Source of the DNA: Rathayibacter sp. VKM Ac-2857 | GTDB lineage: Bacteria > Actinomycetota > Actinomycetes > Actinomycetales > Microbacteriaceae | Direction of reading: 5' to 3' | Length of the DNA stretch: 64,000 bases | NCBI RefSeq assembly: GCF_013205025.1 | Contig: NZ_JABMLE010000002.1 | Span: 605,556-669,555 of the forward strand | Shown: piece by piece, positions 8,166-17,500 of the stretch | Layout: every line of letters starts with the position of its first letter | How positions within the stretch are numbered: the first letter of the stretch is position 1 | Notes under the pieces: model-generated | Told to the model about the DNA's origin: nothing | The model's input: the letters and a program-made list of their open reading frames with translations, nothing else | Databases searched by the model: none | Position numbers and translations under genes: made by a program

Positions 8166-8184
8166 TTTGGTGAGGCTTACCTTA
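8166..8184 (-). promoter_or_regulatory. DtxR/IdeR-type iron box
   Basis: Read on the minus strand the 19 bases are TAAGGTAAGCCTCACCAAA. This matches 15 of 19 positions of the DtxR/IdeR consensus TTAGGTTAGCCTAACCTAA. It lies 38-56 bases upstream of the chosen start of the siderophore-interacting protein, where a repressor would block transcription. The regulator gene is not in this window. Confidence 0.75.
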
Positions 8185-8226
8185 CCGAGCCGCCTCTCGA
8201 CCGTCGAGGAGCGCGCCGACGACGAG

Positions 8227-8293
8227 CTCCGCGAGATGCCACTTGTGCACGCCTTTCACGGCGTGTCGCGTGCACAAGTGGCATCTCGCGGAG
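8227..8293. repeat. Long hairpin repeat, copy B
   Basis: A perfect 26-bp inverted repeat (8227-8252 with 8268-8293) with the same 15-base loop as copy A. It begins 11 bases after the stop codon of the ABC ATPase gene in the direction of transcription, so it is well placed to terminate that operon. Confidence 0.85.
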
Positions 8294-8304
8294 GGGAGCA
8301 GCCG

Positions 8305-8943
8305 TCAGGACATCGAGATGGTGCGGCCGTCGATCCGGAGGACGCCGTCGCACTCGGCGAGGAAGTCCGCCTCGCCGTGCATCGCGAGGAGAACGGTGAC
8401 GCCCTGGGCCACCCGCTCGCGGAGGAGGTCCTTGACGACCGCGACGCTCTCGGTGTCGAGCGCGGTGAACGGCTCGTCGAGGAGGAGCACCTCCGGGTCC
8501 TCCATCAGAGCCTGCGCGAGGGACAGCTTCTGCTTCATCCCCGAGGAGAAGGTGCGGACCGCTGAGCGCCCCGTGCTCTGCAGACGTACCGAGGCGAGCG
8601 TCGCGCGGATCTCCTCGATCCCGATGCGCCTGCGGATCGCGGCCAGTCGCAGGAGGTTCTGCTCGGCGGAGAGGCCTGCGATGTAGGCGGGGCCGTCGAT
8701 CGTGATCCCGAAGCCGTCCGGGAACGTCCGCCCTTCCGGCGAGATCGACGGGTCGACGCTGATGCTGCCCGAGTCCGGCCTGAGGAAGCCGCAGAGCAGC
8801 CGCAGCAGGACCGACTTCCCGGAGCCGTTCGGACCGAGGAGAGCGTAGAGCCCGCCTCGACGCAGCTCGAACGTCACGTCGCTGTAGAGCGGATTCCCGC
8901 GGATGCTCTTCGACACACCCTCGACTGTGATGGCGCTCGTCAT
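8305..8943 (-). CDS. ABC transporter ATP-binding protein
   Basis: A 212-residue single-domain ATPase. The Walker A motif GPNGSGKS is at about 38-45, the signature is FSSGMKQKLSLAQAL, and Walker B with its catalytic glutamate is VLLLDEPFTALD. The switch histidine is in LAMHGEAD. The ATG at 8943 has a strong GAAGGAGG ribosome site and overlaps the permease stop by ATGA. It is the last gene of a four-gene minus-strand operon (secreted protein, two permeases, ATPase) and would power the two permeases. The signature is the exporter-like SSGM variant seen in ABC-2 and bacteriocin-immunity systems. Confidence 0.92.
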   Translation of the reverse strand: MTSAITVEGVSKSIRGNPLYSDVTFELRRGGLYALLGPNGSGKSVLLRLLCGFLRPDSGSISVDPSISPEGRTFPDGFGITIDGPAYIAGLSAEQNLLRLAAIRRRIGIEEIRATLASVRLQSTGRSAVRTFSSGMKQKLSLAQALMEDPEVLLLDEPFTALDTESVAVVKDLLRERVAQGVTVLLAMHGEADFLAECDGVLRIDGRTISMS

Positions 8944-10409
8944 GAGCGACCTCCTTCTGTTCTGCGATGCCTCTCGACCAGTCGAGACGCGATGACTGCT
9001 GCGACGAGGACGATGCAGGCGCTCCCCAGCGCCAGCGCCGTCCCCTGAAGGACGCTCGGCCAGCCCTCCGCACTCCTCCACAGACCCGCGATGCCGAGCG
9101 GGTTGCCCTCGAGGAGCTCGCTCGGCAGGAAGGCCAGCCCGGCCGAGAAGGCGGCGGGGAGAGCACCCGATCCGGCGAGCGGCGCGAAGGCGGAGGAGGC
9201 GACCGCGACCAGTGTCAACTGCAGCGTTCCGTTGACCAGGAGCTGGTAGCCCACCACCGGGTCGGCGAAAGACGCGAGCTCGCCGGGGGCGCCCCGCAGG
9301 AGCGCCTCGGCACCGGCCAGAGCGCCGACGAGCGCGCTCACTCCGAGTGCACGGGCGAGGAGCCCTGCGCCGAGTCGCCGATTCCGAGCGCCGCTCGATC
9401 CGAACCGGATCAGCTCGCAGCGGAGGATCGGGCGTCGGGGATCGAGCTCGCTGAGCTGCCAGGTCAGCGCGAAGCCGGTGACGACGAGGACGGAGAACAG
9501 AGTGGGTGCGAGAGCGCCCACCGGGCCTGCGAAGAGAGGACCGAGGACGCTCCCCTCGACCTCGGGTGTCGGATTCCCCTCCGAGACCGACTGGAGCCCC
9601 GTCGGTCCGAGCGCGACCGTGCCGATGAGGAGGACGTACACCGCCCATCCCACGCCCCACGACCGCGCCGCTCCGGACAGCCGGCGATCCTGCGCCCGCA
9701 CGGCGCCGAGAAGGACGGCCCCGATCGAGAGGAGGACGACGAACGCGGCCAGCACGCCGAACGGCCGCTCGAGGTGGAGCGAGGAACTGGAGAGGAACGC
9801 CGAGCTGACCGCGGAGTCCCTCGGGAGTCCCCCCGCCGCCGAGACGGCGAGCCAGCCGAGCAGCACCGTCGCCACCGCCCCGACGAGGACACCCCCGCCC
9901 GTGAGCACCCAGCAGGCGGAGAGGAGGGACCCGATCGTCGCGAGGAAGAGCAGGAGGAGCGGGAGCTGGAGCAGCACGCCGAGAAGCCGGGGCAGCGCGA
10001 CTTCCGCGAGCAGTGCGCTCACCGATCCGGGCACGCGTGCGACGTCGTTCGCCAGCCCGAGCGAGCACACCCAGCACGTCGTGAGCACACCGAACAGGAC
10101 GACCGCGGCGCTCGCCGCATCGCTGCGCAGGAGGACGAGGAGCACGCTCCTGAGCGATCCGGCCCGGATGCACACCGCCTCCGGAGGGAGGGACCTCGAC
10201 GCCAGGAAGAAGGCGATGCACCACGGCGCTCCCAGTCCGTAGCAGACGAAGAGCGGGTCGTTCACGACTTCGACCGCCACGTCGACGAATCCGAACGAGG
10301 AACCCGACGCAGCCCAGAGCATCCGCTGGTGGATCGAGTACGCGGCGGCAGCAGCGAGAGCCCAGCCGGAGAGCAGCAGGCGGACGCGGCGGGAGAGCGA
10401 CGCGATCAT
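8940..10409 (-). CDS. Large ABC-associated membrane protein
   Basis: A 489-residue protein with many hydrophobic segments over its whole length, no recognisable soluble domain, and several cysteines in the first third (VLTTCWVCS). I do not recognise a named family. Its ATG at 10409 overlaps the stop of the upstream permease and its stop overlaps the ATPase start, both as ATGA, so the three are coupled and very likely form one transporter. Architecture resembles the large membrane partners found beside small secreted peptides in bacteriocin-type or peptide-sensing ABC systems. Confidence 0.75.
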   Translation of the reverse strand: MIASLSRRVRLLLSGWALAAAAAYSIHQRMLWAASGSSFGFVDVAVEVVNDPLFVCYGLGAPWCIAFFLASRSLPPEAVCIRAGSLRSVLLVLLRSDAASAAVVLFGVLTTCWVCSLGLANDVARVPGSVSALLAEVALPRLLGVLLQLPLLLLFLATIGSLLSACWVLTGGGVLVGAVATVLLGWLAVSAAGGLPRDSAVSSAFLSSSSLHLERPFGVLAAFVVLLSIGAVLLGAVRAQDRRLSGAARSWGVGWAVYVLLIGTVALGPTGLQSVSEGNPTPEVEGSVLGPLFAGPVGALAPTLFSVLVVTGFALTWQLSELDPRRPILRCELIRFGSSGARNRRLGAGLLARALGVSALVGALAGAEALLRGAPGELASFADPVVGYQLLVNGTLQLTLVAVASSAFAPLAGSGALPAAFSAGLAFLPSELLEGNPLGIAGLWRSAEGWPSVLQGTALALGSACIVLVAAVIASRLVERHRRTEGGRS

Positions 10410-11221
10410 GTCAGCGCCGGGAGTCGCTGGGCCCTGCCGAGGATCCGCCGGGCGGCGAGAACCGTCGCCGCTCCAGCGACTGTGAGCGGCAGGACCATGA
10501 TGCCGACCGGCGCCTGATCGAGACCGAACGGGAAGGCTCCGTACAGGAATCCGAGAAGCGGACGGTCGAACAGGGCGACGGCCATCGTCTCGACGAAGAA
10601 GAGCGCTGCGGGCAGCACCATCGCCGGTCCCGTGCTCTTCAGCACGAACAGGGCGAGCACCCCCGCCACCGCCGCGATCGCGCCCCAGGCACCCAGCACC
10701 GAGGAGTAGCCGAGCAGGTACACCGGCCAGCCGAAGGCGAGCAGCTGCGAGTAGTTCACGCGCTCCAGGGCGTTCCGTGCCACCTCGTCCGGTGCGAGTC
10801 CGTACACGACCGGATCGACGAAGGGCGAACCCAGCTCCGGCCAGATCCCGAAGGCGATCAGGCCGGGAAGGAGTGCGGCGACGAAGCCGAGCACGAACCC
10901 TCCGAGGGCGACACTGATCACCCTGATCGTCAGGTAGGACCGGAGATCCGTCCGCGCGCGGACGAGGACGACGAACCTGTTCCTGATCTCGGCAGCGGTG
11001 CCGCTGCAGCAAGCCGTCGTGATGAAGACGGGGAAGAGGATGATCATCGGGGAGATCATGAACTGCGAGTAGACGTCGAGCTCATCGCGGTAGGCACCGC
11101 CGCCCACCTCCGCCAGCCCGAGAGCCGTCGGACCGACGACGAGGATCGCACCGAGGAGCGCCTGCGGCCAGCGCAGCGACGACCGCAGATCGGTGAGGAC
11201 CAGCGCGAAGCGCGAGGGCAC
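10406..11221 (-). CDS. ABC-2 type permease-like membrane protein
   Basis: A 271-residue membrane protein with about six hydrophobic segments and a short cytoplasmic N-terminus (RFALVLTDLRSSLRWP). A FPVFITTACCSG stretch is followed by basic loops, as in ABC-2 permeases. The start is GTG at 11221, with only a weak ribosome site. It is 27 bases downstream of the small secreted protein gene and overlaps the next permease by four bases. It is probably the second membrane half of the transporter. Confidence 0.75.
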   Translation of the reverse strand: MPSRFALVLTDLRSSLRWPQALLGAILVVGPTALGLAEVGGGAYRDELDVYSQFMISPMIILFPVFITTACCSGTAAEIRNRFVVLVRARTDLRSYLTIRVISVALGGFVLGFVAALLPGLIAFGIWPELGSPFVDPVVYGLAPDEVARNALERVNYSQLLAFGWPVYLLGYSSVLGAWGAIAAVAGVLALFVLKSTGPAMVLPAALFFVETMAVALFDRPLLGFLYGAFPFGLDQAPVGIMVLPLTVAGAATVLAARRILGRAQRLPALT

Positions 11222-11248
11222 GGTCGTGTCGATGGTCGGGCTCCGGCT

Positions 11249-11653
11249 CTACCAGGCCTGCCACTGACCCCGCATGTGCACCTGATAGACGGTGAAGGGG
11301 GTCGTTCGAAGCGCGGACGTGAGAGTCTCGGTACCCGCCGCATAGCTGTTCGGGAGCCCGTGGACGGTGTTGTCGTCGGCGATCGAGAAGATCTTCGTGC
11401 CCTTGTCGCAGTTGACGAGCGCCTGGCACATCTGCGCGTCCATCTTGTAGTCGCCACCGATCTCCCGGAGCTGAATGGTGCCGTTGCGGTTCGACTCGTA
11501 CTTCGTCTGGTACGTGGTCGACGTCGGCGACTGGAACCCGCCGGCGTTCTTGTCGAAGCTGTCGGCGAAGACGTTCGCCTGCGCCGTCGCCGCCATCCCG
11601 ACGCTCAGCAGGACTGCTCCTGTGATGGAGGCGATTCGTGTCGATCTCTTCAT
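11249..11653 (-). CDS. Small secreted protein, first gene of ABC operon
   Basis: A 134-residue protein with a clear signal peptide (KRST, a hydrophobic stretch, then ATAQANVFA), so the mature part is about 106 residues. The mature region has one close Cys pair (QMCQALVNC), many Tyr/Thr/Asn residues and an aromatic end, GQWQAW. I do not recognise it with confidence. Size, secretion, beta-rich composition and operon position resemble small exported proteins linked to ABC pairs, such as DUF2712-type or lactococcin-972-like families. GAGGGA precedes the ATG. It could be a bacteriocin-like or signalling protein, with the ABC genes giving immunity or export. That is inference. Confidence 0.7.
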   Translation of the reverse strand: MKRSTRIASITGAVLLSVGMAATAQANVFADSFDKNAGGFQSPTSTTYQTKYESNRNGTIQLREIGGDYKMDAQMCQALVNCDKGTKIFSIADDNTVHGLPNSYAAGTETLTSALRTTPFTVYQVHMRGQWQAW

Positions 11654-11784
11654 GGCCGTCCCTCGATCCGTCGGTCGAGCCGAGCGCTGCGACCACATCT
11701 ATATGATCACGAAGCGAGGAAGTATCACATACCCCTCTTCGGGGCACGAGGGTGTGACCGCTTCGGTTCCTGCTGCACTCCATC

Positions 11785-11849
11785 CCCGCGAGATGCCACT
11801 TGTGCACGCCTTTCACGGCGTGTCGGGTGCACAAGTGGCATCTCGCGGG
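11785..11849. repeat. Long hairpin repeat, copy C
   Basis: A 25-bp inverted repeat (11785-11809 with 11825-11849) with one mismatch and the same loop core as copies A and B. It follows the tRNA-Met gene and its terminator in the minus direction and precedes the secreted-protein operon. Confidence 0.82.
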
Positions 11850-11869
11850 AGGAGTGCGGCGGGGACGAC

Positions 11870-11904
11870 GAAGGCCCCGGCTCGACGTGCGAACCGGGGC
11901 CTTC
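11870..11904 (-). terminator. Terminator of the tRNA-Thr/tRNA-Met unit
   Basis: GAAGGCCCCGG at 11870-11880 pairs perfectly with 11894-11904. It begins 7 bases after the 3' end of tRNA-Met in the direction of transcription. Confidence 0.75.
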
Positions 11905-11910
11905 TCGATG

Positions 11911-11984
11911 TAGCGGGAGCGGGACTTGAACCCGCGACACCACGATTATGAGCCGTGTGCTCTAACCACCTGAGCTACCCCGCC
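11911..11984 (-). tRNA. tRNA-Met (CAT), elongator type
   Basis: The 74-base minus-strand cloverleaf has acceptor arm GGCGGGG paired with TCCCGCT (G-U at both ends), D-arm GCTC/GAGC, anticodon loop CTCATAA with anticodon CAT, and T-arm GCGGG/CCCGC with TTCAAGT. The discriminator is A and CCA is not encoded. The weak G1-U72 pair is not the unpaired 1-72 end of an initiator. A CAT tRNA could also be tRNA-Ile2, but the body matches actinobacterial elongator Met. Confidence 0.9.
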
Positions 11985-12019
11985 GCACGTTTTCGGAGGG
12001 CTCGGCCTGCCGGAAACGG

Positions 12020-12091
<72 letters not shown>

Positions 12092-12147
12092 GCACCTGCG
12101 GGTCTGACTGCCCCTCTCGGGGCGTGCCCGCGATTTGGCACCGTTAG

Positions 12148-12176
12148 ACGATAGCACCTCCGAGAGGCGGTGTTGA
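12148..12176 (-). promoter_or_regulatory. Candidate promoter of tRNA-Thr/tRNA-Met
   Basis: On the minus strand TCAACA (12171-12176) and TATCGT (12148-12153) are separated by 17 bases and lie 57 bases before the tRNA-Thr 5' end. This is a reasonable sigma-70-like match (four of six in each box). Confidence 0.5.
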
Positions 12177-12209
12177 CCGCGGTGGTGGAGGGGTGGTCCG
12201 GGCGGGGAG

Positions 12210-12464
12210 GGTCTCGATACGCCCGCGCTGCGGGCTACTCGACCAGCAAGGAACGAGCGGTCCCCTCCGCTTCTGGAGCAGCCGCGCCCGTCATGCTGGT
12301 CGAGTAGCACCGGAGGGGCGTATCGAGACCCGCCGTCGTCAGCAGGGCGGGTCTGCGGACTCCCGTTCTGACGCTGGTCGATCTCGATACGCCCGCTCCG
12401 CGGGCTACTCGATCAGCATGAAGGCGCCGGTCGAGCAGCCGCGCAGCGGCGTATCGAGACCCGC
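12210..12464. repeat. Four REP-like arms (two inverted pairs)
   Basis: The 373-base gap between tRNA-Thr and the aldo/keto reductase holds no gene. It contains four copies of the dispersed arm TCGAGTAGC...GTATCGAGA: 12210-12248, 12293-12333 (inverted), 12380-12420 and 12427-12464 (inverted). The last abuts the aldo/keto reductase stop codon and may terminate it. Confidence 0.8.
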
Positions 12465-13442
12465 CTACGAGCGGCTCGCCGTGTCGAGCGCGGACAGCTC
12501 GTCCGCCGTCAGCTCGAGTGTCGCGGAGGCGACGAGGGCGGGCAGCTGCTCCATGACGCGGGCGCTCGCGATCGGCGCGGCGACCCCGTTCTGCGAGCGG
12601 AGCCAGGCGAGGGCGACGGTCGCGACCTCGGCGTCGTGCGCGGCCGCGGCCGCATCGAGGGCGGCCAGCACCTGGCGCCCGCGGGCGTCGAGGTACTGCG
12701 CGGCACCGGAGGCGCGCGGGCTGTCCGGTGTCGAGCCGTCGCGGTACTTGCCCGTCAGGAAGCCGGACGCGAGCGCGTAGTACGGGACGACGGCGAGCCC
12801 GGCCTCGCGGGCGAGCGGCAGGACGTCCGCCTCGATGCCGCGCTCGACGAGGTTGTAGTGCGGCTGGACGGCGACCGGTGCGTGCAGGCCCTCCTGCTTC
12901 GCGAGGCGCAGCCACTCCGCGATGCGGTCGGCGCTGAAGTTCGAGACGCCGATGGCGCGGACGAGGCCCTCGTCGACGAGCTCGGAGAAGACCCGGGCGA
13001 TGTCCTCGAGCGGCACGGCGTCGTCGTCGAAGTGCGCGTAGTAGAGGTCGATCCGGTCGGTGCGCAGGCGCTCGAGCGAGGCGCGCGCGGCCTTGCGGAC
13101 GTTGTCGGGGGCGAGGCCGAGGAACTCGGGGTGCCGGCTCACCTTGGTCGCGATCACGACGTCGTCGCGGGAGCCCGAGCGGCGCGAGAGCCACTCGCCG
13201 ATGATCGTCTCCGACTCGCCGCCGCGGTTGCCGGGCACCCATGCGGAGTAGGAGTCGGCCGTGTCGATGAAGTCGCCGCCCGCCGCGACGTAGCCGTCGA
13301 GCACGTCGAAGGAGGTCTGCTTCCCGGCGGTCCAGCCGAAGACGTTGCCGCCGAGGGAGAGCGGGAAGACCTCGATGCCGGAGTCGCCCAGGGGCGTGCG
13401 GGTGAGGGAGTCGTGGGACGGAGCTGCGCTGTCGATCGTCAT
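12465..13442 (-). CDS. Aldo/keto reductase
   Basis: A 325-residue NADPH-dependent oxidoreductase with the (beta/alpha)8 AKR fold. Visible motifs are the N-terminal strand FPLSLGGNVFGW, the catalytic aspartate and tyrosine region DTADSYSAW, the lysine in VIATKV and the C-terminal NADPH-binding strand with GVAAPI. GLVRAIGVSNFSAD is also typical. I chose ATG at 13442; the longer start at 13505 adds a basic, non-conserved leader. It belongs to the broad group annotated as oxidoreductases related to the voltage-channel beta subunit; the substrate cannot be told. It is monocistronic and bounded by REP-like repeats downstream. Confidence 0.9.
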   Translation of the reverse strand: MTIDSAAPSHDSLTRTPLGDSGIEVFPLSLGGNVFGWTAGKQTSFDVLDGYVAAGGDFIDTADSYSAWVPGNRGGESETIIGEWLSRRSGSRDDVVIATKVSRHPEFLGLAPDNVRKAARASLERLRTDRIDLYYAHFDDDAVPLEDIARVFSELVDEGLVRAIGVSNFSADRIAEWLRLAKQEGLHAPVAVQPHYNLVERGIEADVLPLAREAGLAVVPYYALASGFLTGKYRDGSTPDSPRASGAAQYLDARGRQVLAALDAAAAAHDAEVATVALAWLRSQNGVAAPIASARVMEQLPALVASATLELTADELSALDTASRS

Positions 13443-13530
13443 CCCCCGATTCAACCGGCCGCGGGGCGCACGGCCGATCCTCCGCCGCGCATGCGGAGCA
13501 AGCACTCAGCCACCGCCCGGGCGGCGGGCG

Positions 13531-14445
13531 TCAGCCGCCGAGCGGGTAGTCCGCGTAGGCGAAGTGCGCCCCGTCCGGCGACCAGCCGGCGACATTGATC
13601 GCGCCCTGGCCGCCGAAGAGCGACTGCACGACCCGGCCCGGCGAGGTGTCCCCGGGCGCGCGCCCCTCGAGCGCGATCAGCCGCAGCTCGACCGGCAGGT
13701 TCTCCGGGTGCCCGGCCGTCCCGGCGGGGTAGGCGAGGTACAGCAGGTGCGCTCCGCCGGGCGACTCGTGCGGGAACCAGTCGACCGTGTCCGAGGCCAC
13801 GAACCGCTCGATCCCGGAGCCGTCGAGACGCATCCGGAACAGCTGGGCGACGCCGCCCTCCCGCTCGGAGTTGAAGAAGAGCCGTTCACCGTCGGCGGAG
13901 AAGTCGACGCCGTCGTCGGGATGCGCGTCGTCGGTCAGCGCGGTCAGCGGCCCGCCCTCGGCCGGCATCGTGTAGACGTTGGTGACCCAGCGGCCGGAGG
14001 CGTCCTCGCCGCCGCCGATCAGCGCGAGCAGCCGGCCGTCGGGCGAGACGCCGTGCAGGTAGTGCTTGAAGCGCGGACCGGGGCCCTCGGTCGTGATCCG
14101 CAGGGCGGGCGCCGAGCCGTCCAGCGCGACCGCGTAGAGGTGGCCGTCGCGGGCCGAGACGTAGGCGGTGCCGCCGCCGGGAGCGAGCACGTGGTCGTTG
14201 TTCAGCTCGTCCGGCACGCCGTCGAGCGGGATCGCCTCGAGCCCGGCGGGCCCGACCGGCGCATCCCCGAGCGGCAGCCGGAACAGCCCGCCGTCCCCGT
14301 TGACCACCAGGAACGACCCGTCCGGCGACCAGTTCGGCGCCTCGACGAGCAGCGAGTCGGAGGAGAACACCGTGGTGACCTCGCCGCTCCCGACGTCGAG
14401 CACGCGGATCCGGCAGGTCTGGGCGGGGAGCAGTGAGCGGGCCAT
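13531..14445 (-). CDS. TolB-like / DPP-IV N-terminal-type beta-propeller protein
   Basis: A 304-residue protein with repeated propeller blades ending in motifs such as NWSPDGSFLVV, GVSPDGRLLALI, DFSADGERLFF and GWSPDGAHFAY, the TolB/WD40-like (PD40) repeat. There is no signal peptide, so unlike periplasmic TolB it is probably cytoplasmic. Such proteins are often annotated as biopolymer-transport TolB or translocation proteins, but the role here is unknown. GAGGGGC lies just before the ATG at 14445; an upstream in-frame start at 14454 is possible. Confidence 0.82.
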   Translation of the reverse strand: MARSLLPAQTCRIRVLDVGSGEVTTVFSSDSLLVEAPNWSPDGSFLVVNGDGGLFRLPLGDAPVGPAGLEAIPLDGVPDELNNDHVLAPGGGTAYVSARDGHLYAVALDGSAPALRITTEGPGPRFKHYLHGVSPDGRLLALIGGGEDASGRWVTNVYTMPAEGGPLTALTDDAHPDDGVDFSADGERLFFNSEREGGVAQLFRMRLDGSGIERFVASDTVDWFPHESPGGAHLLYLAYPAGTAGHPENLPVELRLIALEGRAPGDTSPGRVVQSLFGGQGAINVAGWSPDGAHFAYADYPLGG

Positions 14446-14584
14446 GCCCCTCACGCTACGGCCCCGCCCGTCGTGGCACGGGGAGGGCGGTCGTCAAGCC
14501 CGTCGGCACTCAGGTTCCCGCCGCCCACCCTCCCTTATCCTTGTCTGGACAACTGTGCTGAGTGGAACCGGGGAGGACTGTGTG

Positions 14585-17500
14585 ATGCTCCTCACCCTCG
14601 CGATCACGTTCGCCCTCGCGGTGATCACGCCGTGGGTCGTCGACCGCTTCGGACCGAAGGTCTTCTACGCCCTCGCCCTCGTGCCGGCCGCGACCTTCGT
14701 CTCGACCGCCGCGTCGCTGCCGACGGTCCTCGCCGGCGGCGAGCTGCGCGAGGAGATCCCGTGGATCCCCTCCCTCGACATCGCGCTGTCCTTCCGGCTC
14801 GACGCGCTGTCGATCGTCCTCGCGCTCGTCGTGAGCGGCGTCGGCGCCCTGGTGCTCGCCTACTGCGGCAGCTACTTCACGCGCGACGAGCCGTCGCTCG
14901 GCCGGTTCGCCGCCCTGCTCTTCGCCTTCGCCGGCGTCATGTACGGGCTGGTCACCGCCGACGACGTGATCATCCTCTTCGTCTTCTGGGAGGCGACGAG
15001 CGTCCTCTCCTACCTGCTGATCGGGCACTACAGCGGTCGAAAGGAGAGCCGCGGAGCCGGCCTCCAGGCACTGCTGGTCACCACCCTCGGCGGCCTCGCG
15101 ATGCTCGTCGGCGTGATCATCCTGATCGTCGAGTCGGGCACCTCGAGCCTGGCCGGCATCGTCGCCGCGGCTCCCTCCGGGCCGATCGTCTCGGTCGCCC
15201 TCGTGCTCGTGCTGCTCGGCGCCTTCTCCAAGTCGGCGCTCGTCCCCTTCCACTTCTGGCTGCCGGCCGCGATGGCCGCGCCCACCCCGGTCAGCGCCTA
15301 CCTGCACGCCGCCGCGATGGTGAAGGCCGGCATCTACCTGGTGGCCCGCCTCGCTCCGGGCTTCGCCGACGACGCCGTCTGGCTGCCCGTGATCGTCAGC
15401 GTCGGCGTCTGGACGATGCTCGTCGGCGGCTGGCGCTCGCTCCGCCAGTACGACCTCAAGCTCGTCCTCGCCTACGGCACCGTCAGCCAGCTGGGCTTCC
15501 TCACCGTCGCCGTCGGCTTCGGCTCGCGCGACGCGGCCCTCGCCGGCCTCACCCTGCTGATCGGCCACGCGCTGTTCAAGGCGCTGCTGTTCCTCACCGT
15601 CGGCATCGTCGACCACCGGGCCGGCACCCGCGACCTGCGCAAGCTCAGCGGCCTCGGCCGTCAGGCTCCGGTGCTCGCCGGCGCCGCGCTGCTCGGCGTG
15701 CTCTCGATGGCGGGCATCCCGCCGCTGCTCGGCTTCGTCGCGAAGGAGGCGGTGTTCACCAGCCTGCTGTCCGCGATCGAGCAGGGCTCGTTCTGGGCCT
15801 GGGTCGCGCTGATCGGCCTCGTGCTCGGCTCGATCCTCACCGTCGCCTACTCGGCGCGCTTCTTCTGGGGCGCCTTCGCCCGCAAGAAGGGCCTCGAGGA
15901 CACCCACCTGCACGCGGAGCCGTGGACCTTCACCGCCCCGACCGTCGTCCTCGCCGTCGCGAGCGTCGTCGGCGGCATCGGCGCCTCCCTGCTCGACCCG
16001 CTGGTCGCGGTCTACGCCGACACCCTCCCCTACGGCGCGCCCGACGCCGACCCGCAGCTCGCCGCGGCGGCCGAGGAGTCCGACCACGGCGGCTACCACC
16101 TCGCGCTCTGGCACGGCTTCGAGCCGGCCCTCGCGCTGAGCGCCCTCGTCATCGCGATCGGCCTGATCCTCTTCGCCAAGCGGATCGCCGTCGCGCGGAT
16201 CCAGTCCAAGGTCCCGAACACCATCGACTCGGCCGAGGGCTACTGGGCCACCGTGCGCTGGCTCGACCGCGTCGCGAGCACCGTCACCGAGTTCGTCCAG
16301 CGCGGCTCGCTCCCCCGCTACCTCACGGTGATCTTCGCGGTCTTCGTCCTCGGAGTCGGCGGCGCCGCCGCGCTGAACCGCACCTGGCCCGGCGACCTCG
16401 TCTTCTGGGACTCGCCCGGCCAGCTGGCCGTCGCGGCCGTGATGATCCTCGCCGCGATCCTCTGCGCCATCGCCCGCAACCGCGTCGCCGCCGTGCTGCT
16501 CGCCGGCGCGACCGGCTACGGGATGGTCGCCCTGTTCGCCATCCAGGGCGCCCCGGACCTCGCGCTCACCCAGGCGCTGATCGAGACGATCACGCTGGTC
16601 GTCTTCGTCCTCGTGCTGCGCCGCCTCCCGACCCGGATCGCGCAGAAGCACCAGCCGATGCGCAAGCGCCTGCGCGCCGTCATCGGCATCATGGTCGGCG
16701 CCGTGATGGCCCTCGCCGCGACCGTCGCGCTCGGCGCCCGCACCGCGGCTCCGATCTCGGTCGACCTCCCCCGCCTGGCCTACGAGGAGGGCAAGGGGCG
16801 CAACATCGTCAACGTGCTCCTCGTCGACATCCGCGCCTGGGACACCATGGGCGAGATCTCGGTGCTCGTCGTCGTCGCGACCGGCGTCGCGAGCCTGATC
16901 TTCCTCTCCAGCCGGGCCGGCGGCGCCCCGCGCCTCGAGCACCAGAGCGCCGCCGACCGCGAGGAGCGCGCGACCGACCTCACCGCTCCCTCCGCCGACG
17001 CCGAGAAGACCGGCGACCGCGGCTCCTGGCTGGTCGCCGGCCGCACGCTCCGCCCCGAGAACCGCTCGATCGTGCTCGAGGTGCTGGTGCGCCTGCTCTT
17101 CCACCCCGCGATGATCGTCTCGGTCTACCTGCTCTTCACCGGCCACAACACCCCGGGCGGAGGCTTCGCGGGCGGCCTGCTCGCCGGTCTCGCCCTCGTC
17201 GCGCGCTACCTGGCCGGCGGCCGGTTCGAGCTCGGCGAGGCCGCGCCGATCGACGCGGGCAAGGTCCTCGGCCTCGGGCTGCTCTTCGCGGTCGGCACCG
17301 CGGTCTCCTCGCTCGCCTTCGGCCTCGAGGTGCTCGAGTCGAGCTGGCTCGACCTCTACCTCCCCGTCCTCGGCGAGCTGCACCTGGGCACCTCCACCCT
17401 CTTCGACATCGGCGTGTACCTGATCGTGATCGGCCTGACCCTCGACATCCTCCGCAGCCTCGGCGGCGAGGTCGACCGCCACGGCGAGGAGGCCGAGCAG

